A stretch of 64,000 bases of DNA from Methylocystis parvus OBBP (GTDB lineage Bacteria > Pseudomonadota > Alphaproteobacteria > Rhizobiales > Beijerinckiaceae), in assembly GCF_027571405.1 (NCBI RefSeq), contig NZ_CP092968.1, positions 2,812,001 through 2,876,000 of the forward strand, written 5' to 3'. Below, one piece after another: positions 29,170 through 38,035 of the stretch (positions are counted from its first letter, which is position 1; each line of letters opens with the position of its first letter). The notes under the pieces are model-generated. The model had not been told where the DNA came from and searched no databases. It was given only the letters and a program-made list of their open reading frames with translations. A program made the position numbers and the translations under genes.

Positions 29170-30165
29170 TTGAGCCCCCTAGCCGCCCTTTCGACGCGAG
29201 TCCGCGACGCCGTGCAGTCCCTTTCGGGGGCGCTCGGCTCGGCGCGGGCGCGCCTGGAGAAAGCGCGGTCGCACAAGAAGGACGATCTCGCCGAAGCCGA
29301 CTGGCGCGGCGATGAGGCTGCTGAAAATTTAGGCGCCGTTCCCGAGGACGCGCCCGTCTGGGCGCAGGCCAGGGCCGCCGAGGAGGCGGGGAATGGAGGG
29401 TTTTCAGCCGGCTCCTATCTGGAGCGGGCGGGTTTCGACAGCGAGGGCATGCTCTCGGTCCACAATCTCGCCAAGTCCTACAAGGCGCGCCGGGTCGTCG
29501 AGGATGTCAGCCTTCATGTGAGGCGCGGCGAAGCGGTGGGTCTGCTCGGGCCGAACGGCGCCGGCAAGACCACCGTTTTCTACATGATCACGGGTCTCGT
29601 GAAGCCGGATAAGGGCATGATCTCCCTCGACGGCTACGACGTCACTCCCCTGCCGATGTATCGGCGCGCGCGGCTCGGCATCGGCTATCTGCCGCAGGAA
29701 GCTTCCGTGTTCCGCGGACTCTCCGTCGAAGACAATATTCGCGCGGTGCTGGAGATCACGCAGCCGGACCCTAAAAAGCGCGAGGACGAACTCGAGGGGC
29801 TTCTCGACGAGATGCGCCTCACGCGCCTGCGCAAGAGCCAGGCTGTCGCGCTCTCGGGCGGCGAGCGTCGTCGCTGCGAAATCGCGCGCGCCCTTGCCGG
29901 CCACCCTTCTTTCATGCTGCTCGACGAGCCTTTCGCGGGCATCGATCCGATCGCGGTCGGCGGCATTCAGGATCTCGTTCGGCATTTGAAGGCGCGCGGC
30001 ATCGGCGTCCTCATCACCGACCACAGCGTACGCGAAACGCTGGGACTCACTGATCGCGCTTACATAATCTACAACGGTCATGTCTTGACCGAAGGTCCGC
30101 CGGAAGAAATTGTGGCGAATCCCGATGTTAGACGAATCTATCTCGGCGAGGATTTCCGGATGTAA
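29170..30165 (+). CDS. lptB: LPS export ABC transporter ATP-binding protein LptB, N-terminally extended
   Basis: LptB drives lipopolysaccharide extraction from the inner membrane with LptFGC. From residue 94 it is a standard LptB: Walker A GPNGAGKTT (127-135), GIGYLPQEASVFRGLSVEDN, signature LSGGERRRCEIARAL and Walker B FMLLDEPFAGIDP. It ends with the family-typical RRIYLGEDFRM. The first 93 residues are Ala/Glu/Arg-rich and unrelated to the transporter. They depend on a TTG start at 29170; ATG 29449 would give the 238-residue core alone. rpoN-hpf-ptsN follow as in other alphaproteobacteria. lptC and lptA, usually just upstream, are absent here. Confidence 0.92.
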   Translation: MSPLAALSTRVRDAVQSLSGALGSARARLEKARSHKKDDLAEADWRGDEAAENLGAVPEDAPVWAQARAAEEAGNGGFSAGSYLERAGFDSEGMLSVHNLAKSYKARRVVEDVSLHVRRGEAVGLLGPNGAGKTTVFYMITGLVKPDKGMISLDGYDVTPLPMYRRARLGIGYLPQEASVFRGLSVEDNIRAVLEITQPDPKKREDELEGLLDEMRLTRLRKSQAVALSGGERRRCEIARALAGHPSFMLLDEPFAGIDPIAVGGIQDLVRHLKARGIGVLITDHSVRETLGLTDRAYIIYNGHVLTEGPPEEIVANPDVRRIYLGEDFRM

Positions 30166-30240
30166 TTTAAATGCTCCGCTTTCAAATTCTCCAAAGAATG
30201 GTTTACTGCGTAGGGTTGTAAAAAATAGTTCGAGGGCACC

Positions 30241-30888
30241 ATGGGTAGTTTCGACCCAGATTTTGCCGGCGCTGTCGCGGATTTAGACGCCAAGCTCCAG
30301 GAAAGAACCGTTGAGCTTGAGATATTGAGGTCGAAATACGATCAGCTCTGCCGTCGCTTTAGAGATAATCTTACCACACTCTCCACTCTGTTCGCCGCAC
30401 AGGCAAGACGAACCGTCCAGCCGGATCTTTGCCGCAAATGCATCAACTGCCTGATGGGCGTTTATGAGCTTGACGAGATCGGAGACGAACACGTCTCTAT
30501 GAACGGCTATCTGCCAAATCTTTCAAAGGCGCTTTTGAGCGGCTTCGACAGCCGGGTAAGGCTTGCGACCTCCGTCGACCCCGATCTCGTCGTCGAGTTC
30601 CGACGGGCCAATTGCATCGGCCTCATCTACGCCGAGGCCGCCGCCAATGCGCTCAAGCACGCTTTTCCGGGTCTCGCCTCGGGATCCGTCTACGCCACCC
30701 TGCGCGGCGACGGGAGGCGGCTGGAGCTGACTGTCGTCGATTGCGGGCTGGGCTTCGATCTCGAAGCGGCGAACCAGTCCGGCGGCGGATTGGATTTCAT
30801 GCGCAGCCTCGCGCGCCAGATCGACGGCGAGCTGACGATCCGGACGTCGCCGGCGGGGACGACCGTCTTTCTTTCCTGCCCCGCCTGA
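30241..30888 (+). CDS. HisKA_2/HWE-type histidine kinase-like protein without the phospho-accepting histidine
   Basis: A 215-residue cytosolic protein with a coiled N-terminal helix (12-35), a DHp-like segment and a HATPase_c domain. The ATP lid motifs are intact: N box EAAANALKHAF (132-142), G1 box DCGLGFD (167-173) and GGGLDFMRSLARQIDGELTI. The DHp region reads CRRFRDNLTTLSTLFAAQAR where HisKA_2 kinases have HHRVKNNLQ-type sequence, so no histidine is available. There is no sensor or membrane domain. It sits between lptB and rpoN, 4 kb from phyR-nepR-ecfG. It may act as a kinase subunit, phosphatase or scaffold; this is inference. Confidence 0.72.
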   Translation: MGSFDPDFAGAVADLDAKLQERTVELEILRSKYDQLCRRFRDNLTTLSTLFAAQARRTVQPDLCRKCINCLMGVYELDEIGDEHVSMNGYLPNLSKALLSGFDSRVRLATSVDPDLVVEFRRANCIGLIYAEAAANALKHAFPGLASGSVYATLRGDGRRLELTVVDCGLGFDLEAANQSGGGLDFMRSLARQIDGELTIRTSPAGTTVFLSCPA

Positions 30889-31038
30889 CCGCAAGCTTTT
30901 GGTTACTGATTAACCCTTGGGCGTTTCGCTGCGGCGGGCGCCGGTAATTTGATCCTGCCGAGCTTTTCGCACCGTGCTATAAGCAAGAAACAGGCCGTGT
31001 CAGCGCGGCCCGGTTGACAAGCGTGCGAGTTGGCGCAG

Positions 31039-32625
31039 ATGGCGATTTCGACAAAGCTGATGATGCGCCAGGGCCAGGCCCTGGTGATGACTCCGCAGCT
31101 CCTTCAGGCGATCAAGCTGCTGCAATTCTCCAATCTGGAGCTTTCCGCCTTTCTGCACGACGAATTGGAGCGCAATCCCCTCCTCGAGGCCCAGGAGGGC
31201 GACTATGCGCCCGAGGGGCCCGCCGGAGAGGGCGCCGCAGGGAACGGGGAGGATTTCGGCCCGGGCGCCGCGTCCGAAAGTTTCGACGGCGAACCCCATG
31301 AGGGAGACTGGGCGCGCGACTCGCTTGCGGTCGATTCCGCCACGCTCTCCGCCGATCTCGGCGCGGATATGAGCAACGCCTTCGAGCCGGAGGGGCCGGC
31401 GGTGACGGCCGCGGCGCCGCGCGAGGCGCTCGAGGGCGCGGGCCTCTCCGCAACGTCGTGGAGCGGGGCGGCCGGCGGGGGCGGCGACGACGGCGAGGCG
31501 CCCAATCTCGAGGCCTATGTCGCAGCGCGTCCGAGCCTGCACGAGCATCTCGGCGAGCAGCTCGCGCTCGCCTGTTCCGATCCCCGCGGCCGCCTCATCG
31601 GCCAGGCGATCATCGACGGCATCGACGAGACCGGCTATCTGCGCGAGAGCCTCGAGGACATCGCCGAGCGCCTCGGCGCGGATTTCGTGGAGACGGAGGC
31701 CGTTCTCGCCGCGATCCAGCGTTTCGACCCTTCCGGCGTCGGTGCCCGCGATCTCGCGGAATGTCTCGCGATTCAGCTGAGGGAGCGCGACCGCTACGAT
31801 CCGGCGATGCAGGCTTTCGTCGCCAATCTGCCGCTCGTCGCCAAGCGGGATTTCGTGCAGCTCGCCAAGCTCTGCGGCGTCGATATGGACGATGTCGCCG
31901 ATATGGCGGCGGAGCTGCGCCGCCTCGACCCCAAGCCCGGCCGCGCCTTTGGCGACGCGCCCATCCAGCCGCTCGTCGCCGACGTCATCGTGCGCGCCGC
32001 GGCGGACGGCTCCTGGCATGTGGAGCTCAATTCCGACGCGCTTCCCAAGGTGCTCGTCAATCACAGCTATGCGGCCAGGGTCTCGGCGGGCGCCCGCGAC
32101 GCGGACAAGACCTTCATCTCCACCTGCCTGCAAAACGCCAACTGGCTGACCAAGAGCCTCGAACAGCGCAGCCGCACGATTCTCAAGGTCGCGTCGGAAA
32201 TCGTGCGTCTGCAGGACGCCTTTCTGGCGAAGGGCGTGGAGCATTTGCGCCCGCTCAATCTGCGCACCATCGCCGACGCGATCGGCATGCACGAATCGAC
32301 CGTCTCCCGCGTCACCTCCAACAAATATATGGCGACCCCGCGCGGCATCTTCGAACTCAAATATTTCTTCTCCGCCTCCATCGCGACGACGAGCGGCGGC
32401 GAGGCGCATTCGGCCGAATCGGTGCGGTTCCGCATCAAGCAGATGATCGACAGGGAGACGGCGGACGACGTGCTCTCGGATGACGCGATCGTCGCCAGGC
32501 TCAAGGCGATCGACATCGACATTGCGCGGCGCACGGTCGCCAAATATCGCGACAGCCTGAGGATACCGTCATCGGTCGACCGCCGGCGGGCCAAGATGGC
32601 GCTCGCCCGCGAACAGGCGCACTGA
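31039..32625 (+). CDS. rpoN: RNA polymerase sigma-54 factor
   Basis: Sigma-54 directs transcription from -24/-12 promoters with enhancer-binding activators. The 528-residue protein starts MAISTKLMMRQGQALVMTPQL, the activator-interacting region I. A long acidic region II follows (about 55-165), then the core-binding domain and the DNA-binding domain ending in the RpoN box ARRTVAKYR. A TTG three codons upstream is an alternative start. The order rpoN-hpf-ptsN is conserved and links nitrogen-related regulation with the PTS-Ntr pathway. Confidence 0.96.
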   Translation: MAISTKLMMRQGQALVMTPQLLQAIKLLQFSNLELSAFLHDELERNPLLEAQEGDYAPEGPAGEGAAGNGEDFGPGAASESFDGEPHEGDWARDSLAVDSATLSADLGADMSNAFEPEGPAVTAAAPREALEGAGLSATSWSGAAGGGGDDGEAPNLEAYVAARPSLHEHLGEQLALACSDPRGRLIGQAIIDGIDETGYLRESLEDIAERLGADFVETEAVLAAIQRFDPSGVGARDLAECLAIQLRERDRYDPAMQAFVANLPLVAKRDFVQLAKLCGVDMDDVADMAAELRRLDPKPGRAFGDAPIQPLVADVIVRAAADGSWHVELNSDALPKVLVNHSYAARVSAGARDADKTFISTCLQNANWLTKSLEQRSRTILKVASEIVRLQDAFLAKGVEHLRPLNLRTIADAIGMHESTVSRVTSNKYMATPRGIFELKYFFSASIATTSGGEAHSAESVRFRIKQMIDRETADDVLSDDAIVARLKAIDIDIARRTVAKYRDSLRIPSSVDRRRAKMALAREQAH

Positions 32626-32900
32626 TCCGCGGGGCGTCCCGAGCCGCGCGCCGGGAGCGGGAACGCGGCTCTTTAGCGCATTCGCTCAATCCTTCGGCGC
32701 CCATTGACTTCCCCGCCATTGGCTTCTAACGCTTCGCCGAATTTTGCGCCGCCCGCGCCAGGGAGCGCGGCGGCGACGTCTCGAGGATCGGAGCGGTTGG
32801 CTCCGGAACGAGGGGAAATCCGTAATCGGCGGGCGTCAGCGCAGGGACCTTTCCGTCCCGGTCGCGGCGCGCCGCCGCTTGCCGGAAAGGGCGGAGCGAA

Positions 32901-33470
32901 ATGACCCTGAGAGTTTCAGGCAAGAACATGAATATCGGCGACGCGCTGCGCGCGCATGTCACGCAGCGTCTGGAGCAGGCCGCGTCCAAATATTTCGACG
33001 GCGGCGTGAGCGGCCATGTCACGATCGCCCCTGAGGGCTCGGGCTATCGCGCCGATTGCAGCCTGCATCTGACCTCGGGCATCATCCTGCAGACCGACGG
33101 CCGCGGCCAGGAGCCCTACGCCACTTTCGATCAGGCGGCCGACAGGCTCGAAAAGCGTCTGCGCCGTTACAAGGAGCGGCTGAAGAGCCATCATGACGGG
33201 CATGCGCACGAGGCGCCGGAAGTCGTGCCCTATCAGGTGCTCGAAGCGCCCGACCAGGAGAGCGAGGCTCCGGCCGAGTTCAGCCCCGCGGTCGTCGCGG
33301 AGACGACCACACGCCTGCGCCGTCTGTCGGTTTCGGCGGCCGTGCTCGACCTCGACCTCTCCGGCGCGCCGGTCCTGGTCTTCCGCCATGTGAATACCGG
33401 GCGGGTCAATATTGTCTATCGGCGCAGCGACGACAATATCGGTTGGATCGACGCGCCCGGGGGCGAATGA
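32901..33470 (+). CDS. hpf: ribosome hibernation promoting factor, long form
   Basis: Binds the 30S decoding region and, in its long form, dimerises ribosomes into inactive 100S particles. The 189-residue protein has the N-terminal beta-alpha fold (MTLRVSGKNMNIGDALRAHV, YATFDQAADRLEKRLRRYKERL). The C-terminal dimerisation domain ends FRHVNTGRVNIVYRRSDDNIGWIDAP. The GGCGGAGCG ribosome-binding site precedes ATG 32901. The gene lies between rpoN and ptsN, its usual place. The 275 bases upstream hold a possible -35 TTGACT (32704) but no strong promoter. Confidence 0.95.
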   Translation: MTLRVSGKNMNIGDALRAHVTQRLEQAASKYFDGGVSGHVTIAPEGSGYRADCSLHLTSGIILQTDGRGQEPYATFDQAADRLEKRLRRYKERLKSHHDGHAHEAPEVVPYQVLEAPDQESEAPAEFSPAVVAETTTRLRRLSVSAAVLDLDLSGAPVLVFRHVNTGRVNIVYRRSDDNIGWIDAPGGE

Positions 33471-33622
33471 CGCCCATCAAAAGGCGTTTTCCCGGGAGAA
33501 GAGAGAGAATTGCGCCGCGACAGATTCGCGGCTTCCTCGGCACGTATCTTGCGATTTCCTTCACGGGCGACGCCGCCTGATCGAAGGCGGGGTTCTCCAA
33601 CGCTTAACGGATAGGTCGTCGC

Positions 33623-34087
33623 ATGCGGCTCACGGATCTTATTTCGCCGGACGCAGTCTTCGCCACCTTGAAGGCGTCGACCAAGAAGCAACTGCTCCAG
33701 GAATTGAGCGATCGGGCCGCGAAGCTCTCGGGCCTGCCGGCGCGCGAGATTTTCGACGCCCTGCTGCACCGCGAGCGTCTCGGCTCGACGGGCATCGGCG
33801 AGGGCATCGCCATTCCGCACGGCAAGCTCGGGAAAGTGAAGTCGATTTTCGGGATTTTCGCGCGGCTCGAGCGGCCGGTGGATTTCGAGGCGCTGGACGG
33901 CGCGCCAGTCGATCTCGTTTTCCTGCTGATCGCGCCCGAATCGTCCGGCGCCGACCATTTGAAGGCGCTCGCCTGCGCGGCGCGGATGCTTCGCGACCCT
34001 GGCCTGGTCGCCACCATCCGCGCCACGCGAGACCATGACGCGCTATACTCATTAATCGCGCAGCGTTCCAAGCCCTACGCCGCGTAA
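33623..34087 (+). CDS. ptsN: PTS IIA-like nitrogen-regulatory protein PtsN (EIIA-Ntr)
   Basis: The terminal phospho-acceptor of the nitrogen PTS, a regulatory protein that controls potassium and carbon/nitrogen physiology rather than sugar uptake. The 154-residue protein has His66 in GIGEGIAIPHGKLG as the phosphorylation site, and PVDLVFLLIAPESSGADHLKAL. ATG 33623 gives the family-typical MRLTDLISPDAVFATL. It is downstream of rpoN-hpf. A stress-protein gene follows in the opposite direction. Confidence 0.95.
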   Translation: MRLTDLISPDAVFATLKASTKKQLLQELSDRAAKLSGLPAREIFDALLHRERLGSTGIGEGIAIPHGKLGKVKSIFGIFARLERPVDFEALDGAPVDLVFLLIAPESSGADHLKALACAARMLRDPGLVATIRATRDHDALYSLIAQRSKPYAA

Positions 34088-34109
34088 CGCTTTTTTGGGC
34101 GACGGCTCC

Positions 34110-34385
34110 TTAAGCCGACGCCCGCTTCTGTCCGCCGCCATGCGAGGCGTGACCGCCCTTGCGGCCGGCTTCCGACGCGAGCGAATGATCGCGCGAGAAG
34201 CTGCGTTTCGCCGGATTCACGCTCTGCCCGCCCTTGCGCCCGGCGCGCGCGGCAAGCTCGGGATTTTGGGAGAAGCTGCGCTTTTCGTCGGGAACGCTCT
34301 GCCCGCCCTTGCGGGCGATTGCGCGTTGCTTCTCCGGATCCATCGACGCAAAGCCTCGATTGGACTTCTTCACTACTTCCTGCAT
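34110..34385 (-). CDS. KGG-repeat general stress protein (YciG/Con-10-like)
   Basis: A 91-residue, highly polar protein with three copies of a KGG-containing repeat (RAIARKGGQSVPDEKRSFSQNPELAARAGRKGGQS, and SLASEAGRKGGHASHGG). This pattern defines the stress-induced KGG family (E. coli YciG, fungal Con-10). Such proteins are abundant under starvation or general stress and are thought to be disordered. Function is not established. It is 0.15 kb downstream of phyR on the same strand, which fits stress regulation, but no GGAAC-N16-CGTT promoter is visible upstream. A start at ATG 34385 gives the conserved N-terminus. Confidence 0.82.
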   Translation of the reverse strand: MQEVVKKSNRGFASMDPEKQRAIARKGGQSVPDEKRSFSQNPELAARAGRKGGQSVNPAKRSFSRDHSLASEAGRKGGHASHGGGQKRASA

Positions 34386-34540
34386 GGTCGCCTCTCTTGC
34401 CCCCAGCGTCCACGCGTATAACTTGCCTAATTGGCCAAGGTTTCTGCAATCGTGGAATATACGTAGCCAAGCTTCCGGAGAGGGAAAAACGCACTAGGAA
34501 TTATACTTACTTTAAAAAACCCCCGGGCTGCGAGGCCGGC

Positions 34541-35335
34541 TCAAACCTCGCGCTTCTGCGACCGGCGGTTGAAGAAGAGCGCCTGACTGATCACCGCCTT
34601 CAGGCTTTCGACGCTGAAAGGCTTGGTGACGAGGAAGGCCGGCTCAGGCGGCGCGCCCGTCAGGAAGCGCTCCGGATAGGCGGTCACGAAGATCACCGGC
34701 GTCGATAGCGCGTCGAGTATCTCATTGACGGCGTCGAGCCCCGAACTGCCGTCCGCGAGCTGAATGTCGGCCAGTATCAGGCCTGGCTCGGCGGTCCCGA
34801 CCGCCGCGACCGCCTCGCGATGGGTGCGCGCCATGCCGACGACGGAATGCCCCAGTTCCTCCACAATGCTGCGCAGATCATGAGCGATGAGGGGTTCGTC
34901 CTCGATGATGAGGACGTTCGTCGCGATCTGGTCGGCGATTTCCGCATTGGCCGCGTCGATCAGGGCCGTGGCGTCACGCTCGGAAATATCGAGCGTGTCG
35001 CCGACCTGCTCGAGATCGAACCCCTCCAGCGCGTGCAGCAGAAAGGCGACGCGCGGCCGCAGCGAAATGGCGTCGAGACGGCGTCGCGCGCCGTCATCCT
35101 CGCCCGCGGCTTCCGGCGCCGGGAGCAATGCCGGGGCGGTCGCCCAGACTTTGAGGAACTGTTTGTAGAGGGAGATGCGAAGGTCTTCATTTCCCTGGAG
35201 TTTTCGAGGATCCGCGACAATGGCCTCGAGCGTCGCCAAAACATGGGCGTCGCCGCCCTCCCGGGACCCGACCAGCGCTCTCGCGAAGCGCCGCAAATAA
35301 GGCAGGTGACCCGAAATCTCTCGTGAAACCGACAT
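34541..35335 (-). CDS. phyR: general stress response anti-anti-sigma response regulator PhyR
   Basis: PhyR releases EcfG by binding NepR when phosphorylated. The 264-residue protein has an N-terminal sigma-factor-like domain (1-135: YLRRFARALVGSREGGD, FLLHALEGFDLEQVGDTLDIS) and a C-terminal receiver. Receiver residues are acidic pocket E145-D146, phospho-acceptor D190 in LILADIQLADGSSG, T218 and K238. Start ATG 35335 gives the typical MSVSREISGHLPYLRRFARAL; an upstream frame extension is unrelated. It is divergent from nepR-ecfG, the standard layout of this module. Confidence 0.96.
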   Translation of the reverse strand: MSVSREISGHLPYLRRFARALVGSREGGDAHVLATLEAIVADPRKLQGNEDLRISLYKQFLKVWATAPALLPAPEAAGEDDGARRRLDAISLRPRVAFLLHALEGFDLEQVGDTLDISERDATALIDAANAEIADQIATNVLIIEDEPLIAHDLRSIVEELGHSVVGMARTHREAVAAVGTAEPGLILADIQLADGSSGLDAVNEILDALSTPVIFVTAYPERFLTGAPPEPAFLVTKPFSVESLKAVISQALFFNRRSQKREV

Positions 35336-35739
35336 GTTACGCCACTCCGGAGGCGCCCGCGAAACGGAAAGGGAGCGCAAACATGACTGCTGCGTCAAAA
35401 CAACACGCACAATTTAAGGAACCAATCCCAGAGCGCGGCGTTTTGCTTTCCGTGCAGCGCACTATATCGCGCGACGAAATAGGTCCGCCACAGAAAATCA
35501 TGACTTTGCAGATCGAGGGCTCCATGGTGAAAAACAATCCGGAGAATGCCGTTTCACGCGCGCAATCCGACGAGGACCGCGCGGAGCAACGTCATTATTC
35601 CGGCGCCCTCCCTCTCGGCGTGGCGGCGATTGCGGCCGGCCTCGGCTCCGGCGCCTCCCGTCGGCGCGATGCGCGCGATGCGGACGGCCTCGTCGCCGGC
35701 GGCTTGGGCGTTTGCGGTTCTGAGAGGACAAACAGAAAG
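35336..35739. other. 404-base region between phyR and nepR
   Basis: Contains the EcfG-type promoter (35418-35442). Transcription from it would leave a leader of nearly 290 bases before the nepR ATG at 35740. A frame in register with nepR stays open through the whole region (possible starts at 35500 and 35524), but most of it looks non-conserved. See findings. Confidence 0.5.
35418..35442 (+). promoter_or_regulatory. EcfG-type promoter upstream of nepR-ecfG
   Basis: GGAAC (35418-35422), a 16-base spacer, and CGTT (35439-35442) match the consensus of general-stress promoters recognised by EcfG sigma factors. The location fits the known positive autoregulation of nepR-ecfG operons in alphaproteobacteria. 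Confidence 0.8.
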
Positions 35740-35907
35740 ATGCGGAATGTCGATTTTGGCGACGCCATCGGCAAGGAGCTTCAGAATCTCTATGACGACC
35801 TCGTGGCCCAGCCTGTGCCCGACCGGTTTCTGAATCTCTTGAACCAGCTGGAAAAGAATATGGTATCTTCGGGCGTGACGAGCAGCGCGCCTGGGGAGAG
35901 AGAGTGA
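35740..35907 (+). CDS. nepR: anti-sigma factor NepR
   Basis: NepR holds EcfG inactive until phosphorylated PhyR removes it. With ATG 35740 it is 55 residues and contains the diagnostic core IGKELQNLYDDLVAQPVPDR followed by FLNLLNQLEKN, which covers nearly the whole protein as in other NepRs. An AGAGGA ribosome-binding site lies upstream. The same frame is open from 35323, which would add up to 139 residues, but this part shows no conservation that I recognise. The stop overlaps the ecfG GTG start (GTGA), which implies translational coupling. Confidence 0.92.
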   Translation: MRNVDFGDAIGKELQNLYDDLVAQPVPDRFLNLLNQLEKNMVSSGVTSSAPGERE

Positions 35908-36470
35908 GCGCCGAGGAGTCCAGCTCCAACGACGGACAGACCTTAAAGAACGACCTTATCGCGGCGATCCCCAGCCTGCGCGCCTTCGCCGTCTCTCTAT
36001 GCGGCAATCCGGACCGCGCCGACGACCTCGTCCAGGAGACGCTGGTCAAGGCCTGGGGAAGTCTGGCGTCCTTCGCCGAGGGGACCAACCTCACGGCGTG
36101 GCTCTTCACCATCCTGCGCAACATCTATTACAGCGAATTCCGCAAGCGGCGGCGCGAGGCGCCGGATCCCGACGGAGCCGCGGCCGCCAAGCTCGTCGCG
36201 CCGGAATCGCAAAATGCGCATATGGACTTTCTGGATTTCAGAGAGGCGCTTCAGAAGCTGCCGCTCGATCAGCGCGAGGCGCTGATCCTCGTCGCGGCGT
36301 CGGGCATGTCCTATGAGGAGGCCGCCGAAATTTGCGGCTGCGCGCCCGGCACCATGAAGAGCCGCGTCAATCGCGCCCGCAACCGGCTCGCCGAACTCAT
36401 GTCCCTGCCGCCCGGACCGGTCCGGGACGGCGAGACCCGCGCCGCCCTCTCCACCGTCAGCCGCGATTGA
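35904..36470 (+). CDS. ecfG: ECF-family RNA polymerase sigma factor EcfG (ECF15)
   Basis: The sigma factor of the alphaproteobacterial general stress response. The 188-residue protein has region 2 (LRAFAVSLCGNPDRADDLVQETLVKAW, LTAWLFTILRNIYYSEFRKRRRE) and region 4 (LPLDQREALILVAASGMSYEEAAEICGCAPGTMKSRVNRARNRL). It starts at the GTG overlapping the nepR stop. Together with phyR and nepR it forms a complete regulatory module. A perfect EcfG-type promoter upstream of nepR suggests autoregulation. Confidence 0.96.
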   Translation: MSAEESSSNDGQTLKNDLIAAIPSLRAFAVSLCGNPDRADDLVQETLVKAWGSLASFAEGTNLTAWLFTILRNIYYSEFRKRRREAPDPDGAAAAKLVAPESQNAHMDFLDFREALQKLPLDQREALILVAASGMSYEEAAEICGCAPGTMKSRVNRARNRLAELMSLPPGPVRDGETRAALSTVSRD

Positions 36471-36623
36471 ACGCCGGCCGGAAATGCCGCATAGAGCGCG
36501 CTCCCGAACCTTTCGGATCCGGGCGCGTCAAGGCGGGCAGGCTCGACGCGCCGCGATCGAGTGGGCGCCCCAAACGCCCTGCACTCCGCGCGGCGTCGAC
36601 CGCGCGCCTTTCGAGCGAGACCG

Positions 36624-38021
36624 ATGACAGAAGACACCCGCATTGAACGCGACTCCTTTGGCGACATCGCCGTTCCGTCCTGGGCCTATTGGGGCGCGCA
36701 GACGCAGCGTTCGCGCGAGAATTTCCCCATCGGCGGCGACCGCATGCCGATCGAGATCGTCCATGCGCTGGCGCGCGTGAAGCTCGCCGCGGCGCGGGCG
36801 AACGAGAAGAAGGGCCTCCTCAAGAAGGAGATCGCCGACGCCATTTCCGTCGCCGCGCAGGAAGTGATCGACGGCAAGCTCGATCAGCATTTCCCGCTGG
36901 TCGTCTGGCAGACGGGCTCCGGCACGCAGACCAATATGAACGTCAATGAAGTGATCGCGAACCGCGCGAACGAACTGCTCGGCGCGCCGCGCGGCTCCAA
37001 ATCGCCGGTTCACCCCAATGATCACGTCAATCTCGGCCAGTCTTCCAACGACAGCTTCCCCACCGCCATCCATATCGCCGGCGCCCTCGCCATTTCCGGC
37101 CGGCTCCTGCCTGCCGTCGAGCGGCTGCAGGCGGCTTTCGAGCGCAAGGCCTCGGAGTTCGCGCATATCGTCAAGATCGGCCGCACCCATCTGCAGGACG
37201 CGACGCCGGTGACGCTCGGCCAGGAATTTTCGGGCTACGCCGCGCAGGCCAAATATGGCGCGGCGCGCATCCGCGCGGCGCTCCCCGATCTCCTCGCCCT
37301 CGCCCAGGGCGGCACGGCGGTCGGCACGGGCGTCAACACCTTCAAGGGGTTCGGCGAAGAAGTCGCGGCGCATGTCGCGCAGCAGACCGGCCTTCCCTTC
37401 GTTTCGGCGCCCAATAAATTCGAGGCGCTCGCCGCGCATGACGCCGTGGTCTTCGCGCATGGCTCGATGAACGCCCTGGCCGCGGGCCTCTACAAGATCG
37501 CCTGCGACATCCGCCTCCTCGGCTCCGGCCCGCGCGCCGGCTTCGCGGAACTGAAGCTGCCGGAGAACGAGCCGGGCTCGTCGATCATGCCCGGCAAGGT
37601 GAACCCGACCCAGGTCGAGTCGATCACGATGGTCTGCACGCGCGTCTTCGGCAACAACGCCACGATCACCTTCGCCGCCTCGCAGGGCCATCTCGAGCTC
37701 AATGTGCTGAAGCCGGTCGTCGGTTTCGCGCTGCTCGAATCGACCATTCTGCTCGCCGACGGAATCAGCAGCTTCATCACGCGCTGCATCGACGGCATCG
37801 AGGCGGATGAGGCGAATATCAAGCGCTTCCTTGATCGCTCGCTGATGCTCGTCACCGCGCTCGCGCCGAAGATCGGCTATGACTCCGCCTCCAAGATCGC
37901 GCGCGCGGCCCATAAGAACGGCACGAGCCTGAAGGAGGAGGCGCTCGCCTCCGGCAAGGTGACGGAAGCCGAATTCGACGAAATCGTGCGTCCGGAGAAG
38001 ATGCTGTCGCCGAACGAGTGA
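36624..38021 (+). CDS. fumC: class II fumarate hydratase
   Basis: Converts fumarate to malate in the TCA cycle without an iron-sulfur cluster. The 465-residue protein has [30 protein letters not shown] and the signature [15 protein letters not shown] with the catalytic serine loop. ATG 36624 gives [18 protein letters not shown], the usual beginning. The frame is open upstream to 36561 but without conservation. It is monocistronic, with a GC-rich hairpin after the stop. Confidence 0.96.
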   Translation: MTEDTRIERDSFGDIAVPSWAYWGAQTQRSRENFPIGGDRMPIEIVHALARVKLAAARANEKKGLLKKEIADAISVAAQEVIDGKLDQHFPLVVWQTGSGTQTNMNVNEVIANRANELLGAPRGSKSPVHPNDHVNLGQSSNDSFPTAIHIAGALAISGRLLPAVERLQAAFERKASEFAHIVKIGRTHLQDATPVTLGQEFSGYAAQAKYGAARIRAALPDLLALAQGGTAVGTGVNTFKGFGEEVAAHVAQQTGLPFVSAPNKFEALAAHDAVVFAHGSMNALAAGLYKIACDIRLLGSGPRAGFAELKLPENEPGSSIMPGKVNPTQVESITMVCTRVFGNNATITFAASQGHLELNVLKPVVGFALLESTILLADGISSFITRCIDGIEADEANIKRFLDRSLMLVTALAPKIGYDSASKIARAAHKNGTSLKEEALASGKVTEAEFDEIVRPEKMLSPNE

Positions 38022-38035
38022 TCGAAACGCCGAAA

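Noticed and set aside
34110..34385. Near-repetitive DNA in the KGG protein gene, considered as a direct-repeat or CRISPR-like array
   Set aside because: The repeats are codons for the KGG motifs of a recognisable protein, with irregular spacing and no spacer-like sequence.
35323..35739. Extended NepR frame treated as a single 194-residue protein
   Set aside because: The known NepR fold needs only about 55 residues, which start at 35740. The extra part is not recognisably conserved, so I kept the short gene and listed the leader as a question.
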